In this document: positions 18,142-27,281 of the stretch, one piece after another
Position numbering within the stretch: the stretch's first letter is position 1
Layout of the letters: the number at the start of each line of letters is the position of its first letter
NCBI GenBank assembly: GCA_963793825.1
Contig: CAWCBE010000016.1
Location: forward strand, 248,001 to 312,000
Reading direction: 5' to 3'
Length of the DNA stretch: 64,000 nt
Origin: RYN-230 sp963793825
GTDB lineage: Bacteria; Actinomycetota; Actinomycetes; Streptosporangiales; Streptosporangiaceae
Notes under the pieces: generated by a model
The model's database searches: none
What the model saw: the letters and a program-made list of their open reading frames with translations, nothing else
Told to the model about the DNA's origin: nothing
Program-made: the position numbers and the translations under genes

Positions 18142-18867
18142 ATGGAAGAGGGCATTCGGGCGCTGGTCGCGACCGCATCGCGGATCCTGGCCGCCGCCGG
18201 GCACGGCGACCTCATCTGGGGCCACGCCTCAGCCCGGGATCCGGCCGGCCGGGGCGTGTGGATCAAATCCGCCCGCTGGGGCCTGGAGGAGGTGACCGCC
18301 GGCCGGGTGCATCTCGTGAGCGAGGACGGCCAGGTTCTCGAGGGCGGCGGGCAGCGGCACAGCGAGTACCCCATCCACACCGAGATCATGATCGCCCGGC
18401 CCGAGGTGGGCGGGGTGGTGCACACGCACAGCCCGCACGCGGTCGCCCTGGCCGCGACGGGTCAGCCGCTGCGGCCGGTCAGTCACGCGGCGAACTACTT
18501 CGTGCCGCCGGACGTGCCCCGGTTCACCGGGACGGCAGACCTCATCCTGACCCGGGCGCTGGGCAAGGAAGTGGCCGCCGAGCTGGGGGCCGCGCCGGCG
18601 ATCTTCCTGGTCAACCACGGCATCGTGACGGTCGGCAACGACCTGGAAACCGCGACGGTCGCCGCTGTCCTGCTGGAACGGGCCTGCCAGCAGCAGCTGC
18701 TCACGCACGGCTTCGGCGGCTGGCCCACCTGGTCGGGGCCGGAGGAGTCGCTGTCCAAGCGGCGCAACATTTACGCCGACGGCCCGGTCCGGGCGGTCTG
18801 GGACTATCTCGCGCGCTCACTCGCCGGGCCGCCGCCAGGCGACCCTGATCAGGGAGGAAGGGGCTGA
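18142..18867 (+). CDS. class II aldolase/adducin family protein
   Basis: 241 residues with the family's zinc site: HTHSPHAV near residues 94-101 (paired histidines) and a later His in FLVNHGIVTVG. GHASARDP near residue 33 is the phosphate/carbonyl-binding loop. Members include L-fuculose-phosphate aldolase, but also decarboxylases and a few oxygenases in aromatic pathways. It is in the gentisate operon with an AAGGAG box before the ATG and 3 bases before the next gene. A retro-aldol or decarboxylation step on an aromatic side chain is plausible but unproven. Confidence 0.83.
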   Translation: MEEGIRALVATASRILAAAGHGDLIWGHASARDPAGRGVWIKSARWGLEEVTAGRVHLVSEDGQVLEGGGQRHSEYPIHTEIMIARPEVGGVVHTHSPHAVALAATGQPLRPVSHAANYFVPPDVPRFTGTADLILTRALGKEVAAELGAAPAIFLVNHGIVTVGNDLETATVAAVLLERACQQQLLTHGFGGWPTWSGPEESLSKRRNIYADGPVRAVWDYLARSLAGPPPGDPDQGGRG

Positions 18868-18869
18868 CG

Positions 18870-19924
18870 ATGACCGAGACCGACCCGGCGGTCCGGCGCC
18901 TGTACGCGGATTTCGAGGCCGCGGGACTGCTGCCGCTGTGGACGCAGCGCGAGGACCTGATGCCGGGGACGCCGGCCCCCGGGCGGTCCCGCACGCGTGG
19001 CGCTGGAAAGACCTCTACCCGCTGGCCGAGCGGGCCGGGCAGCTTGTTCCCGTCGGGCGCGGCGGTGAGCGCCGCGCGATCGCCCTGGCCAACCCCGGCC
19101 TGGCCGGCGAGCCGTTCGCCACGGCGACGTTGTGGGCGGCGGTGCAGTACCTCGGCCCGAAGGAGGTCGCGCCCGACCACCGGCACAGCCAGAGCGCCTT
19201 CCGCTTCGTGCTCGAGGGCGAGGGCGTGTGGACGGTGGTCGACACCGATCCGGTGGCCATGCGCCGCGGGGACCTGCTGCTGACCCCGGGCATGGCCTGG
19301 CATGGCCACCACAACAGCACTCACGCGCCGATGGCCTGGCTCGACGGGCTGGATATCCCGCTGACCGGGTACCTGGACGCGACCTTCTTCGAGCCCGGCC
19401 CGGAGGAGGTTCAGGACTGGTCAACACCGGCCCGGTCCCGGTCCGAGCGGCTGTGGGCGCAGCCGGGCCTGCGCCCGCTGTCCGCGCCTGACTCCGCTAC
19501 CTCACCGCTGTGCGCCTACCGGTGGGAGTTCACCGACGCGGCGCTTAGCGCGCAGCTGGAGCTCGAAGCTGAGGGTCATCCGGGCGCCGCGGGGCCGGGC
19601 CATGCGGCCATCCGCTTCACCAACCCCACGACCGGCGGGGATGCGCTGGTCACCATGCGGACCGAAATGCACCGTATGGCGGCGGGCGCCCGGACCGCGC
19701 CGCGGCGGGAGGTCGGCTCGTCGGTCTGGCAGGTGTTCGACGGCTCCGGTGCCTTCGAGCTCGACGGCCATCGCACCGAGGTTACGCACGGCGACGTGAT
19801 CGCCGTGCCGTCCTGGTGCGCCGTCAGCATCGAGGCGGCCGACGGGCTGGACTTGTTCCGGTTCTCCGACGCCCCGGTCATCGAGCGGCTCAACCTCGCC
19901 CGCAGCCCGGGCGGCGCGCGATGA
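18870..19924 (+). pseudogene. gentisate 1,2-dioxygenase, single frameshift
   Basis: A double-cupin dioxygenase of about 351 residues split over two frames. It starts as TETDPAVRRLYADFEAAGLL and switches frame at the C5 run 18976-18980. One added C gives TPAPRAVPHAWRWKDLYPLA and a continuous protein. The first cupin has the iron-ligand block PDHRHSQSAFRFVLEGEG and the partner AWHGHHN. The second, degenerate cupin has FDGSGAFELDGH. Iron(II)-dependent cleavage of gentisate gives maleylpyruvate. It overlaps the maleylpyruvate isomerase gene by 4 bases (ATGA) and 3-hydroxybenzoate 6-hydroxylase follows, which supports gentisate over salicylate or 1-hydroxy-2-naphthoate as substrate. Confidence 0.82.
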
Positions 19925-20802
19925 GACCGGCCACCCTGCGGGCGGCCGGGGGCCCGGCGGTGCCCGCCCCAGCGCAGGCCGGGGGCGGCCCAGCCACGGA
20001 CGGGGGCGCCCCAGACCAGCACGGGGGCGCCCCAGGCCAGCACGGGGGCGCCCCAGGCCAGCACGGGGGCGCCGCGGGCCAGCGGGTGCCCCTCGGCGAG
20101 AGCCGGGATTGGATGCAGGGCGGCGAGATCTTCCTGGCCGCCCAGCTCGCCGCCCTGGCCAGGAGCAGCGTCAGCGCGCCGTCGCTGCTCCCCGGCTGGA
20201 CCAGGGCGCACGTCATCAGCCATCTGGCCGGCAACGCGCACGGCCTGCTCAACCTGCTGGCCTGGGCGCGGACCGGCGTCGAAACACCGATGTACCCCAG
20301 CCCGCAGGCCCGCCGCGACGCCATCGACCAGGGCGCCCGGCTGCCAGCGGCGGCGCTGCTCGGCGAGACGGGTGCCTCCTCCGCGGCGCTCACCGCCGCC
20401 GTAGCACAGCTGCCCGAGCCGGCCTGGCGCAACACGGTGCGCAGCGCACTCGGGCGGGCCATCCCGGCCAGCGAGGTGCCCTGGATGCGCAGCCGCGAGG
20501 TGTGGATCCACTCAGTCGATCTCGATGCCGGCGCCTGGTTCGATGCCTTCCCGGCCGCACTCGTGGACCGCCTGCTGGCCGAGGTGGCAGGCCTGCTGGG
20601 CGCGCGGGCCGAGTGCCCGGCGGTCACGCTCGCACCGGACGACCGGGCCCGGGCCTGGTTCCTCGGGCCCGCGCAGTCCCCGGTGACCGTGAGCGGCCCG
20701 GCCGCGGATCTCCTCGGCTGGGCCACCGGCCGGTCCCGCCGCGGCCTGCCCGCCGCCATCACCAGCCGTGAACCGCTTCCGCGGCTGCCGCCATGGCTGT
20801 GA
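19921..20802 (+). CDS. mycothiol-dependent maleylpyruvate isomerase
   Basis: 293 residues. A DinB-like helical domain has the metal/mycothiol histidines in LLPGWTRAHVISHLAGNAHG and the block MRSREVWIHSVDLDAG. The C-terminal SCP2-like sterol-carrier part is short. It isomerises maleylpyruvate to fumarylpyruvate using mycothiol, an actinobacterial thiol. The start at 19921 overlaps the dioxygenase stop. The first 60 residues are a low-complexity Ala/Pro/Gly tail with QHGGAPG repeats, absent from typical members of about 240 residues. Fumarylpyruvate hydrolase, the next enzyme, is not in the window. Confidence 0.85.
   Translation: MRPATLRAAGGPAVPAPAQAGGGPATDGGAPDQHGGAPGQHGGAPGQHGGAAGQRVPLGESRDWMQGGEIFLAAQLAALARSSVSAPSLLPGWTRAHVISHLAGNAHGLLNLLAWARTGVETPMYPSPQARRDAIDQGARLPAAALLGETGASSAALTAAVAQLPEPAWRNTVRSALGRAIPASEVPWMRSREVWIHSVDLDAGAWFDAFPAALVDRLLAEVAGLLGARAECPAVTLAPDDRARAWFLGPAQSPVTVSGPAADLLGWATGRSRRGLPAAITSREPLPRLPPWL
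20017..20080 (+). repeat. three 21-base tandem repeats
   Basis: In-frame copies starting CAGCACGGGGGCGCC at 20017, 20038 and 20059, encoding QHGGAPG-like heptads in the extended N-terminus of the maleylpyruvate isomerase. The unit is divisible by three, so copy changes keep the frame. Confidence 0.85.
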
Positions 20803-20829
20803 GACCGAGAGCGAGCAGAGGAGCACGCA

Positions 20830-22044
20830 GTGAGCAGCGAAAGTAAACCGGAAATCCTCGTCGTCGGCGGCGGCATCGGCGGCCTGGCTGCGGCCCTGGC
20901 CATCAGCCGGACCGGCAGGCAGGTCCGGGTGCTGGAGCGGGCGCACCAGTTCGGCGAGATCGGCGCCGGCATTCAGCTGGCCCCCAACGCCACCCGGATC
21001 CTCGACCAGCTTGGCCTGCTGCGCCAGGCCTGCGATGTGGGCGTGCTGCCGCGGCGCCTGGTTCTCGCGGACGCCATCCACGGCCATGAGCTGACCGCAC
21101 TCGACCTGACCGACTTCGCTGACCGCTACGGCGGGCCCTATATCGTCTTGCACCGCTCTGACCTGCTCGAGATCCTGCTGTCGGGCTGCGTGCGGGCGGG
21201 CGTGGGGCTGGAAGCGGATGCGCAGGTGACCGAGCTCCGGGATGACGGGGGCTCGGTGCACGTCAGCTGTGCCGACGGCCGCACCTTCGCCGGCCGCGCC
21301 GCCATCGGCGCAGACGGGCTGCGCTCCCGGGCGCGCGCCCTGTTCAGCGACGATGAGCCGATCTGCTCCGGATACGTCGCCTACCGGGGGGCCGTCCCGA
21401 TGGATCAGGTCGCCCGGCACGCCGACCTGCGTGACGTGGTGGCGTGGATCGGGCCCGGCCTGCACCTGGTGCAGTACCCGCTGCGCAGCGGCCAGCTGTA
21501 CAACCAGGTCGCGGTGTTCCGCAGCGATGCCTTCGGCCGCGGCGAGGCCGACTGGGGTAACCCCGGGGAGCTGGAACAGCGCTTCTCGGCCTGCTGCGCG
21601 CACGTCCGGGAGTCCACGCCCCTGCTCGGCCGGGACAACCGGTGGCCGATGTATGACCGGCTGCCCATACCCACGTGGGTAAAGGGACGCATCGGGCTGC
21701 TCGGGGACGCGGCCCACCCGATGCTCCAGTACCTCGCTCAGGGCGGCTGCCAGGCCATTGAGGACGCAGCAGCGCTGGCCTCGGCGCTGCGGCGGCACGA
21801 TGCAGCGGGCAGGGCAGGCGAGGACATGGAGACCGCGCTGCTCGCTTACCAGGACGCCCGGGCATCGCGTACCGCGCGCGTTCAGCGGACGGCGCGCATC
21901 TGGGGCGAGATCTGGCATCTCGACGGCACCGCGAAACTGGTCCGCGACGAACTCTTCCGCCAGCGCCGGGACGATGACCACACCCACGTCGAATGGCTGT
22001 ACGGCCGCGGTGCCCCCCGCCTGGCGGCCCCTGCTGCGCGGTGA
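20830..22044 (+). CDS. 3-hydroxybenzoate 6-hydroxylase-like FAD monooxygenase
   Basis: A 404-residue group A flavoprotein monooxygenase. The FAD-binding GGGIGGLAAA is at residues 13-22, followed by LERAHQFGEIGAGIQLAPNA. The second motif AAIGADGLRSRAR is central, and GDAAHPMLQYLAQGGCQAIEDA binds the FAD ribityl region. The LQYLAQGG form is characteristic of 3-hydroxybenzoate 6-hydroxylases and relatives. The reaction is NADH-dependent para-hydroxylation of 3-hydroxybenzoate to gentisate. It is the last gene of the operon after dioxygenase and isomerase, making a coherent 3-hydroxybenzoate to fumarylpyruvate route. Confidence 0.87.
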   Translation: MSSESKPEILVVGGGIGGLAAALAISRTGRQVRVLERAHQFGEIGAGIQLAPNATRILDQLGLLRQACDVGVLPRRLVLADAIHGHELTALDLTDFADRYGGPYIVLHRSDLLEILLSGCVRAGVGLEADAQVTELRDDGGSVHVSCADGRTFAGRAAIGADGLRSRARALFSDDEPICSGYVAYRGAVPMDQVARHADLRDVVAWIGPGLHLVQYPLRSGQLYNQVAVFRSDAFGRGEADWGNPGELEQRFSACCAHVRESTPLLGRDNRWPMYDRLPIPTWVKGRIGLLGDAAHPMLQYLAQGGCQAIEDAAALASALRRHDAAGRAGEDMETALLAYQDARASRTARVQRTARIWGEIWHLDGTAKLVRDELFRQRRDDDHTHVEWLYGRGAPRLAAPAAR

Positions 22045-22353
22045 ATGGTTCCCCGTGCCGAGCAAATGGTGATGTATCTCGCCGATCGTGGTCGGCGCGG
22101 AAGTCTGCCTGTGTTCACGCCAGTCGTCACTCAATTGACTTTTTATATCGTCCATGGCGGGGAGTGAAAGCTCAACCAGGGTTCGTGCGCTGGCCGTTGA
22201 CATTGTGAGCGTGAGTCACCCTGGCCCCAGGGGTTACGGCTTATCCCGCCCGCGGCGTGCTTCCGGTGCAGTCTTTGGGGCGCAGATGGTTGCCCAGGTC
22301 GCGCATAAATGTTATGACCGAAGTGGCCAAATAAGGCCAACCTTGGGGGGGAC
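22045..22353. other. intergenic region before the pore-former-like gene
   Basis: 309 bases between the hydroxylase stop and the MACPF-like start. It is more A/T-rich than its surroundings, with TTTTTATATCG near 22140 and CATAAATGTTATGAC near 22304-22317. The latter may hold a -10 box for the downstream gene. A strong G-run Shine-Dalgarno lies at 22345-22351. No small gene is supportable. Confidence 0.45.
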
Positions 22354-23967
22354 ATGGCTGAGCAGGTAGGTGCTGGGTCAGGGCAGGCGACGGCGGGGCC
22401 ACTCGCGGGAAACTGGGTCGACGCGGGCGACGGGTGGGACTTGGGCCAGGGAATCACGTCCTTCGACGGCCAGACGCGCGGGAAGGCCGTTGATGTGGGA
22501 CCCGGTGCCCGTACGGCGCTGGCGAGGACGACGAGCATCTATCTCGCTGAGTCGCACGAGGAGATTTACAACGCGCTGGAGGTGGACGTCTCCGCCAAAG
22601 CCTCGTACGGCCTGGCCAGCGCATCGGCCACTTTTTCGATGGCCGAGTCCGTCCGCACAACGGGGTTTGATCTTTACCTCGTGGTGTTCGCCAGTGCCCT
22701 CTACCCACGGCAGCCACCGCAGGCCCCGCAGCTCCACGGCGACGCTATGAGCATTCTTGCGGCTGGGGAATATGCCAAGTTCGTCCGGCTTTATGGCGAC
22801 CTGTTCATCGACGGACTGCAGACCGGAGGGATGTATGCCGGGATCTTGCAGATCCACGCCCAGACTGAGGATGTGCGCCAGCAGATCAAGACCAGCCTTG
22901 AGGCTTCGGGTGCAGGTGGCGCACTGAGCGGCGACGTTAAAGCAAGCGTCACGCAGACGATGACCACGTTCAAGAGCTTCGCGTCGACGGAGGTCATGGA
23001 GAAAAGCTTTGGCGGGGTTCCGGCCACCACAAGCCCGGATGTTTCAGTCATGATGAGTACCGCGTTGTCGTTCAGTGGCACGGTCACGCCGGGGAATGCG
23101 TACCCCCTGTATGCTCACGTCGCCGATTACACAGAACTCGACATCCCGAACGCGGGCGGGTTCGCGGACTTTGTGGATAAGTTCACGGGACCTGAGGCCA
23201 TTCTGCTGCAACGCCAGCAGGACGCGGCACTGCTCCAGGACCGGCTCGGGACGTCACAGTTCGCGAACGATTACCCGGAGGGCTACGCCGGGCCAGCCTC
23301 CGGCGTTCGTGCGCTGGTGGCGCCCGACCTTCAGCAGCTGCCGCCACTGATCGCCACGATCACAGCTGGAACGGGCCAGTACCTGGACGGATTGAAGACC
23401 GCGCTCACGCACGACCAAGATCCGGGCACGATCCAAGAACCGGCCGCATACACGATGCCGGCCCCGCTCACGATGCCCGCACCCGAGCCCGGAGTCGCGT
23501 ATGCCGTGCGCTCGGGGACGGGGTTCCGGCTGGCGCCAGCCGCCGGGAACGGCGATGTCACTGCGCTGGGTGTGACATACAGCCCGGGCGTCGTGCTCGC
23601 TAACCCGGACGATACCGATGTCACGCAGCGGTGGATGGTTGGCCCTGGCCAGCTTCCGAGCTCGGCTGGGGAGGTCAAGCTGAGCTTCGTGAACGGCTCA
23701 AGCAAGCAGAGTCTCTCCACTGAGCCTGCCGGGGGCACGACGGTCATTGGCCTGTTCCAGCAAGACGCGGGACCGATATGGGATGTCCTTTACCGGGACG
23801 ACCAGAGCATGGTGATCCGTATGTCGAGCAACTCGGACTATAACCTGAACGCTCTGGGGGGTGACTGGCACCCGGGAACGCCGGTCGGAGTCTGGACATG
23901 GAGCGGCGGCGCTGAGAACGAGATCTGGTACTGCGACCCGGTCAAGCCCATAGTGGATTCGGCCTGA
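22354..23967 (+). CDS. MACPF-like pore-forming candidate with C-terminal ricin-type lectin domain
   Basis: 537 residues, no signal peptide. Residues about 60-330 resemble bacterial/fungal MACPF-type proteins. A Ser/Ala-rich segment (ASYGLASASATFSMAES) is followed by YGDLFIDGLQTGG near 147-159, the position of the MACPF YGTH...GG signature, and then a second Ser/Ala-rich segment (SGAGGALSGDVKASVTQTM). The C-terminal about 150 residues look like a beta-trefoil ricin-type lectin (FRLAPAAGNG, NLNALGGDWHPGTPVGVW, ENEIW). MACPF proteins oligomerise and insert beta-hairpins in membranes; the lectin part would target glycans. Start ATG with a G7 box 2-8 bases upstream. It is a single gene between catabolic and ABC regions. 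Confidence 0.55.
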   Translation: MAEQVGAGSGQATAGPLAGNWVDAGDGWDLGQGITSFDGQTRGKAVDVGPGARTALARTTSIYLAESHEEIYNALEVDVSAKASYGLASASATFSMAESVRTTGFDLYLVVFASALYPRQPPQAPQLHGDAMSILAAGEYAKFVRLYGDLFIDGLQTGGMYAGILQIHAQTEDVRQQIKTSLEASGAGGALSGDVKASVTQTMTTFKSFASTEVMEKSFGGVPATTSPDVSVMMSTALSFSGTVTPGNAYPLYAHVADYTELDIPNAGGFADFVDKFTGPEAILLQRQQDAALLQDRLGTSQFANDYPEGYAGPASGVRALVAPDLQQLPPLIATITAGTGQYLDGLKTALTHDQDPGTIQEPAAYTMPAPLTMPAPEPGVAYAVRSGTGFRLAPAAGNGDVTALGVTYSPGVVLANPDDTDVTQRWMVGPGQLPSSAGEVKLSFVNGSSKQSLSTEPAGGTTVIGLFQQDAGPIWDVLYRDDQSMVIRMSSNSDYNLNALGGDWHPGTPVGVWTWSGGAENEIWYCDPVKPIVDSA

Positions 23968-24024
23968 AGGTCATGCCCGGCCACGACGTTGGCGTCAAGG
24001 CACGCCAGACCGGCCGCGCAGCGG

Positions 24025-25245
24025 TCATGCGTCGCGGGTGACCATCCGCCATGCGCCGATGACCGTCCAGCCCACCATCCAGCCGGCGATCACGGTGATC
24101 ATCGCCCAGGTGGGCATCGGCGGTATGTCCAGTGCGCCGCGCCCGCCGAAGAGCACCCGGCCGGGGCCGCCGCCGCCCTGCCCGGCGGCCAGTCCGGCGG
24201 GCCGGAGCTGGTCCAGCGCGATGCCGACCACGAGCCGCTGGCCGTCCAGGAAATACGGGATCACGTGGGCGGCGAGGATCGGGGTCACGATGATCTCGAG
24301 TGCGATCAGGATGATGATGGGCACGGTGCGCTGGCCGATGAGGGAGCCAAGGCCCAGCCCGACCAGGAACCCGATGCCGACGTCGAGCTCGATCCACAGC
24401 CCGATCTTGACCATCTCGTTGACCGGCGGGTTCAGCTGGCCGGCCTCGTCGGACACGTACTCGCTGTAGATCGTGGCGATGTCGCGGCGGAGGGCCGGCC
24501 CGCTGGCAATGGGACCGGAGGCCGGCTCGCTGCCGGTGGAGCCGCCCCCTGGCCCGTTGCCGGCCGGGCCGGACCCTGGCCCGCCGCCGACAGAGACGGG
24601 CCCGGGCCCGGTGATGAACGCCTGGGCCGCCTGCCGTGGGTGCGCCGTGACCCAGCCCTCCAGCTGCGCCTGGTCGAGGTGGGCCGGCACGGAGAACCCG
24701 TTGACGTTGATCGCGGCCGGCTGCGGGACGCCCTCGTACCCGGTGACCAGGCACACCATGGCGAACGCCACGGCCACCAGCGGGAGCAGGATGGCCAGGC
24801 CGGCCGGGATCCGGGCCAGGTAGAGCGCGAGGCGGGAGCGGCCGGTGGTGACGAGGTGGCGGAAGACCCCGTCGGTGAGGTCCGAAGTTCCCGCCGTGGC
24901 CCCCAGGGTCGCGGCGATGATGAAGCCGAACTCGGCCATCGGATTGCACAGGAAGCCGAACACGGCGGGCGAGCCGGCCGGCCCGTAGCTGCGCGGGTCA
25001 ACCGCGTGGAAGAGCAGCCGGAGGCCGAGAACGAGGACCGGCAGGCCCACGATCAGCACCGCGACGACGGTCATCAGGACACGCCGCTTCCGCAGCTCGA
25101 GATGCTTGGTCGCGACCAGGCCCCAGGTGGGAAGCCATGATCCGGGCCGGCCGCCGGCGGCCGGAGTGTCCCGCCGGGCGTGGGCCGGCGATCCGCCCGC
25201 AGGCTGCGGCCGGTCCACCGAGGCAGTGGAGGTGTCGTCGGTCAT
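24025..25245 (-). CDS. ABC-2 type transporter permease
   Basis: 406 residues with about six membrane helices: VLMTVVAVLIVGLPVLVLGL near 57, FGFIIAATLGATAG, AGLAILLPLVAVAFAMVC, VGIGFLVGLGLGSLIG, a LEIIVTPILAAHVI helix, and a last one at MITVIAGWMVGWTVIG. A Gly/Pro/Ser-rich outside loop of about 40 residues separates helices 3 and 4. It is the membrane partner of the ATPase encoded just before it; the overlap is TGATG with ATG 25245 preceded by GGGGAG. Cargo is unknown. A two-component system next to it suggests envelope stress or drug response. Confidence 0.82.
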   Translation of the reverse strand: MTDDTSTASVDRPQPAGGSPAHARRDTPAAGGRPGSWLPTWGLVATKHLELRKRRVLMTVVAVLIVGLPVLVLGLRLLFHAVDPRSYGPAGSPAVFGFLCNPMAEFGFIIAATLGATAGTSDLTDGVFRHLVTTGRSRLALYLARIPAGLAILLPLVAVAFAMVCLVTGYEGVPQPAAINVNGFSVPAHLDQAQLEGWVTAHPRQAAQAFITGPGPVSVGGGPGSGPAGNGPGGGSTGSEPASGPIASGPALRRDIATIYSEYVSDEAGQLNPPVNEMVKIGLWIELDVGIGFLVGLGLGSLIGQRTVPIIILIALEIIVTPILAAHVIPYFLDGQRLVVGIALDQLRPAGLAAGQGGGGPGRVLFGGRGALDIPPMPTWAMITVIAGWMVGWTVIGAWRMVTRDA

Positions 25246-26492
25246 CACTGCTCCCCGAGGCGGCTCGTCACGGACAGGAACCAGTCCTCCAGGGTCGCCT
25301 GGACCTCCTGGAGGCTGTACACCGAGATGCCGCCCGCGACCAGCCGCCGGTTGACCTCGGCTACCGCCTCCCGCGACGCCCCGGCCGGCAGCGTCACGGT
25401 CAGCCCCTGCTCGCCGAGGGCGACGCCGGCCGCTATCCCGGCCGCCTCGATGAGCCGGCCCGCCCCCGCGGGGTCGGCGCAGTCGAGCCGGAGGACGCGG
25501 TTGCCCGCGCCGCGGACCAGTTCGTCGATGGGGCCCTGCCGGATGACCCGCCCGTGGTCGACGATGGCCACCGCGTCGCAGGTGCGCTCGACCTCGTCCA
25601 GGAGGTGCGACGACAGCATGACCGTCCGCCCCTCGCCGACCAGGCTCGTGATCATGGCCCGCATCTCGTGCATCCCGGCCGGGTCGAGCCCGTTCATCGG
25701 CTCGTCCAGGATGAGCAGCTCCGGGTCACCCAGCAGGCACGACGCCACTCCCAGCCGCTGGCGCATGCCCATCGAATACGAGCCGACCTTGTCGTCGGCC
25801 CGCTCGGCGAGGCCGGCCCGCGCCAGCGACGGCCCGATCCGCTGGCCCGCCTCGCCGCCCCGGGCCGCGGCCAGCACGCGGAGGTTCTCCCGCCCGGTCA
25901 GGTGGTGATGGAAGCGGGGCTCGTCCACGATCGCGCCGACCCGGGCCAGTGCCCGGCTGCGCTCGGCCGGGACCGGGACCCCGAGCAGCGACATCGTGCC
26001 GCCGTCGGCCCGGGTCAGGCCGAGCAGGGTGCGGATCAGCGTCGTCTTGCCCGCGCCGTTCGGCCCGAGGTAGCCGAACGCGCATCCCCGCGGCACGAGC
26101 AATTCGACCTGGTCAACCGCGACGTTCGCGCCGAACTGCTTGGTCAGGTCATGGGTCTCGACGGCCCATCCGCCCGCCGGAGCGGGCGCACGGACTGGCC
26201 GCGCGGGCGGGACGGTGACGCTGGCCGCCCCCGGCGGGCCGGGAGGCACGGCCGGTCCCTCCTGCTGGCCCGCGCCGCCCGGCCGGCCCCGGCCGCCCCG
26301 CCGGGCGCTCAGGCGCACCGCGCCGAAGCCCAGTGCGCCGAGCACGGCGAGCACCAGGACGATCGGGCCGATGCCGAGGCGGGGGCCCGCCGGGGCGGCG
26401 GTGGCCCACAGCGGCATGGCGGCCAGCGGGGCCAGGCCGGGGGCGGCGAAGAGAGTGCGATCGCGGATGGTTCGCCCCTCGATTGCGTTCAT
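25245..26492 (-). CDS. ABC transporter ATP-binding protein with N-terminal membrane anchor
   Basis: About 415 residues. The ABC domain lies at about 110-330: Walker A GPNGAGKTT, signature YSMGMRQRLG, Walker B LLILDEPMNGLDP and the switch His in SSHLLDEVE. A C-terminal domain of about 75 residues follows. Unusually, the first about 100 residues hold a transmembrane helix (LGIGPIVLVLAVLGALGFGAV) followed by a basic, Gly/Pro-rich linker, so the ATPase would be tethered to the membrane. ATG 26492 is preferred over TTG 26501. It is translationally coupled to the permease. Confidence 0.85.
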   Translation of the reverse strand: MNAIEGRTIRDRTLFAAPGLAPLAAMPLWATAAPAGPRLGIGPIVLVLAVLGALGFGAVRLSARRGGRGRPGGAGQQEGPAVPPGPPGAASVTVPPARPVRAPAPAGGWAVETHDLTKQFGANVAVDQVELLVPRGCAFGYLGPNGAGKTTLIRTLLGLTRADGGTMSLLGVPVPAERSRALARVGAIVDEPRFHHHLTGRENLRVLAAARGGEAGQRIGPSLARAGLAERADDKVGSYSMGMRQRLGVASCLLGDPELLILDEPMNGLDPAGMHEMRAMITSLVGEGRTVMLSSHLLDEVERTCDAVAIVDHGRVIRQGPIDELVRGAGNRVLRLDCADPAGAGRLIEAAGIAAGVALGEQGLTVTLPAGASREAVAEVNRRLVAGGISVYSLQEVQATLEDWFLSVTSRLGEQ

Positions 26493-26618
26493 GGCAGGCA
26501 ATCGTGAACGATCCGCGCCGCGCTGTCGTCGTGCGCGAGCAGCACAGGCCCGTCATTCCCGGGACTGACACCCGGCCATCCAGCAGCAGCTGCCGCCCCG
26601 GCCGTCCAGGGCGGGCGT

Positions 26619-27281
26619 TCACAGTGCCCGGGCCAGCCCCGACTGGTAGGCGAGGATGACGAGCTGGGTGCGGTCGCGGGCACCGAGCTTGGTGAGGATC
26701 CTGCTCACGTGCGTCTTGGCGGTAGGCAAGGTCACGTGCGGCGTCTGCGCGAGCTCAGCGTTCGACAGTCCCTGGGCGACCAGCGACAGCACCTCCCGCT
26801 CGCGCTCGGTGAGCTCGTCCAGGCCCTGGCGCGCTCTGGCCGGCACCCGGGCGCGGTCGGTGAAGTGCGCGATGAGCCGGCGCGTCACGCTCGGGGCCAG
26901 CAGCGCCTCACCAGCGGCGACGGTGCGGATCGCGCTCAGCAGTTCTTCGAGTGGCCGGCTCTTCAGCGCGAAGCCGCTCGCTCCCGCCTGCAGCGCGTCG
27001 AAGACGTACTCGTCGAGGTCGAACGTGGTGAGGATGAGCACCCGCGGCCCATCCGGGCCCCGGCCCGAGTTGATCTGCCGGGTCGCCTCGATCCCATCCA
27101 TGACCGGCATCCGGACATCCATGACGACGACCTCGGGCGACAGGCTCGCGGCCAGCTCGACCGCCTGCCGGCCATCGGCCGCCTGGCCGACCACCGACAG
27201 GTCATCCTCGGCGTCGATCAGCGACGAGAACGCGGTGCGCAGCAGCGCCTCGTCGTCGACGACGAGGACGCTGGTCGTCAC
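26619..27281 (-). CDS. NarL/LuxR-family response regulator
   Basis: 220 residues. The receiver domain (about 1-120) starts VLVVDDEALLRTAF, with the phosphoacceptor Asp in VVVMDVRMPVMDG. The helix-turn-helix domain (about 150-215) has LTEREREVLSLVAQGLSNAELA. The GTG start overlaps the kinase stop by 4 bases (GTGA), so the two are coupled. It probably controls the ABC exporter just downstream (117 bases). Confidence 0.92.
   Translation of the reverse strand: MTTSVLVVDDEALLRTAFSSLIDAEDDLSVVGQAADGRQAVELAASLSPEVVVMDVRMPVMDGIEATRQINSGRGPDGPRVLILTTFDLDEYVFDALQAGASGFALKSRPLEELLSAIRTVAAGEALLAPSVTRRLIAHFTDRARVPARARQGLDELTEREREVLSLVAQGLSNAELAQTPHVTLPTAKTHVSRILTKLGARDRTQLVILAYQSGLARAL

Noticed and set aside
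15012..22203. Several minus-strand frames of 200-560 codons opposite the catabolic operon
   Set aside because: Each is antisense to a clearly recognisable plus-strand gene and has Arg/Pro/Gly-rich sequence without domains.
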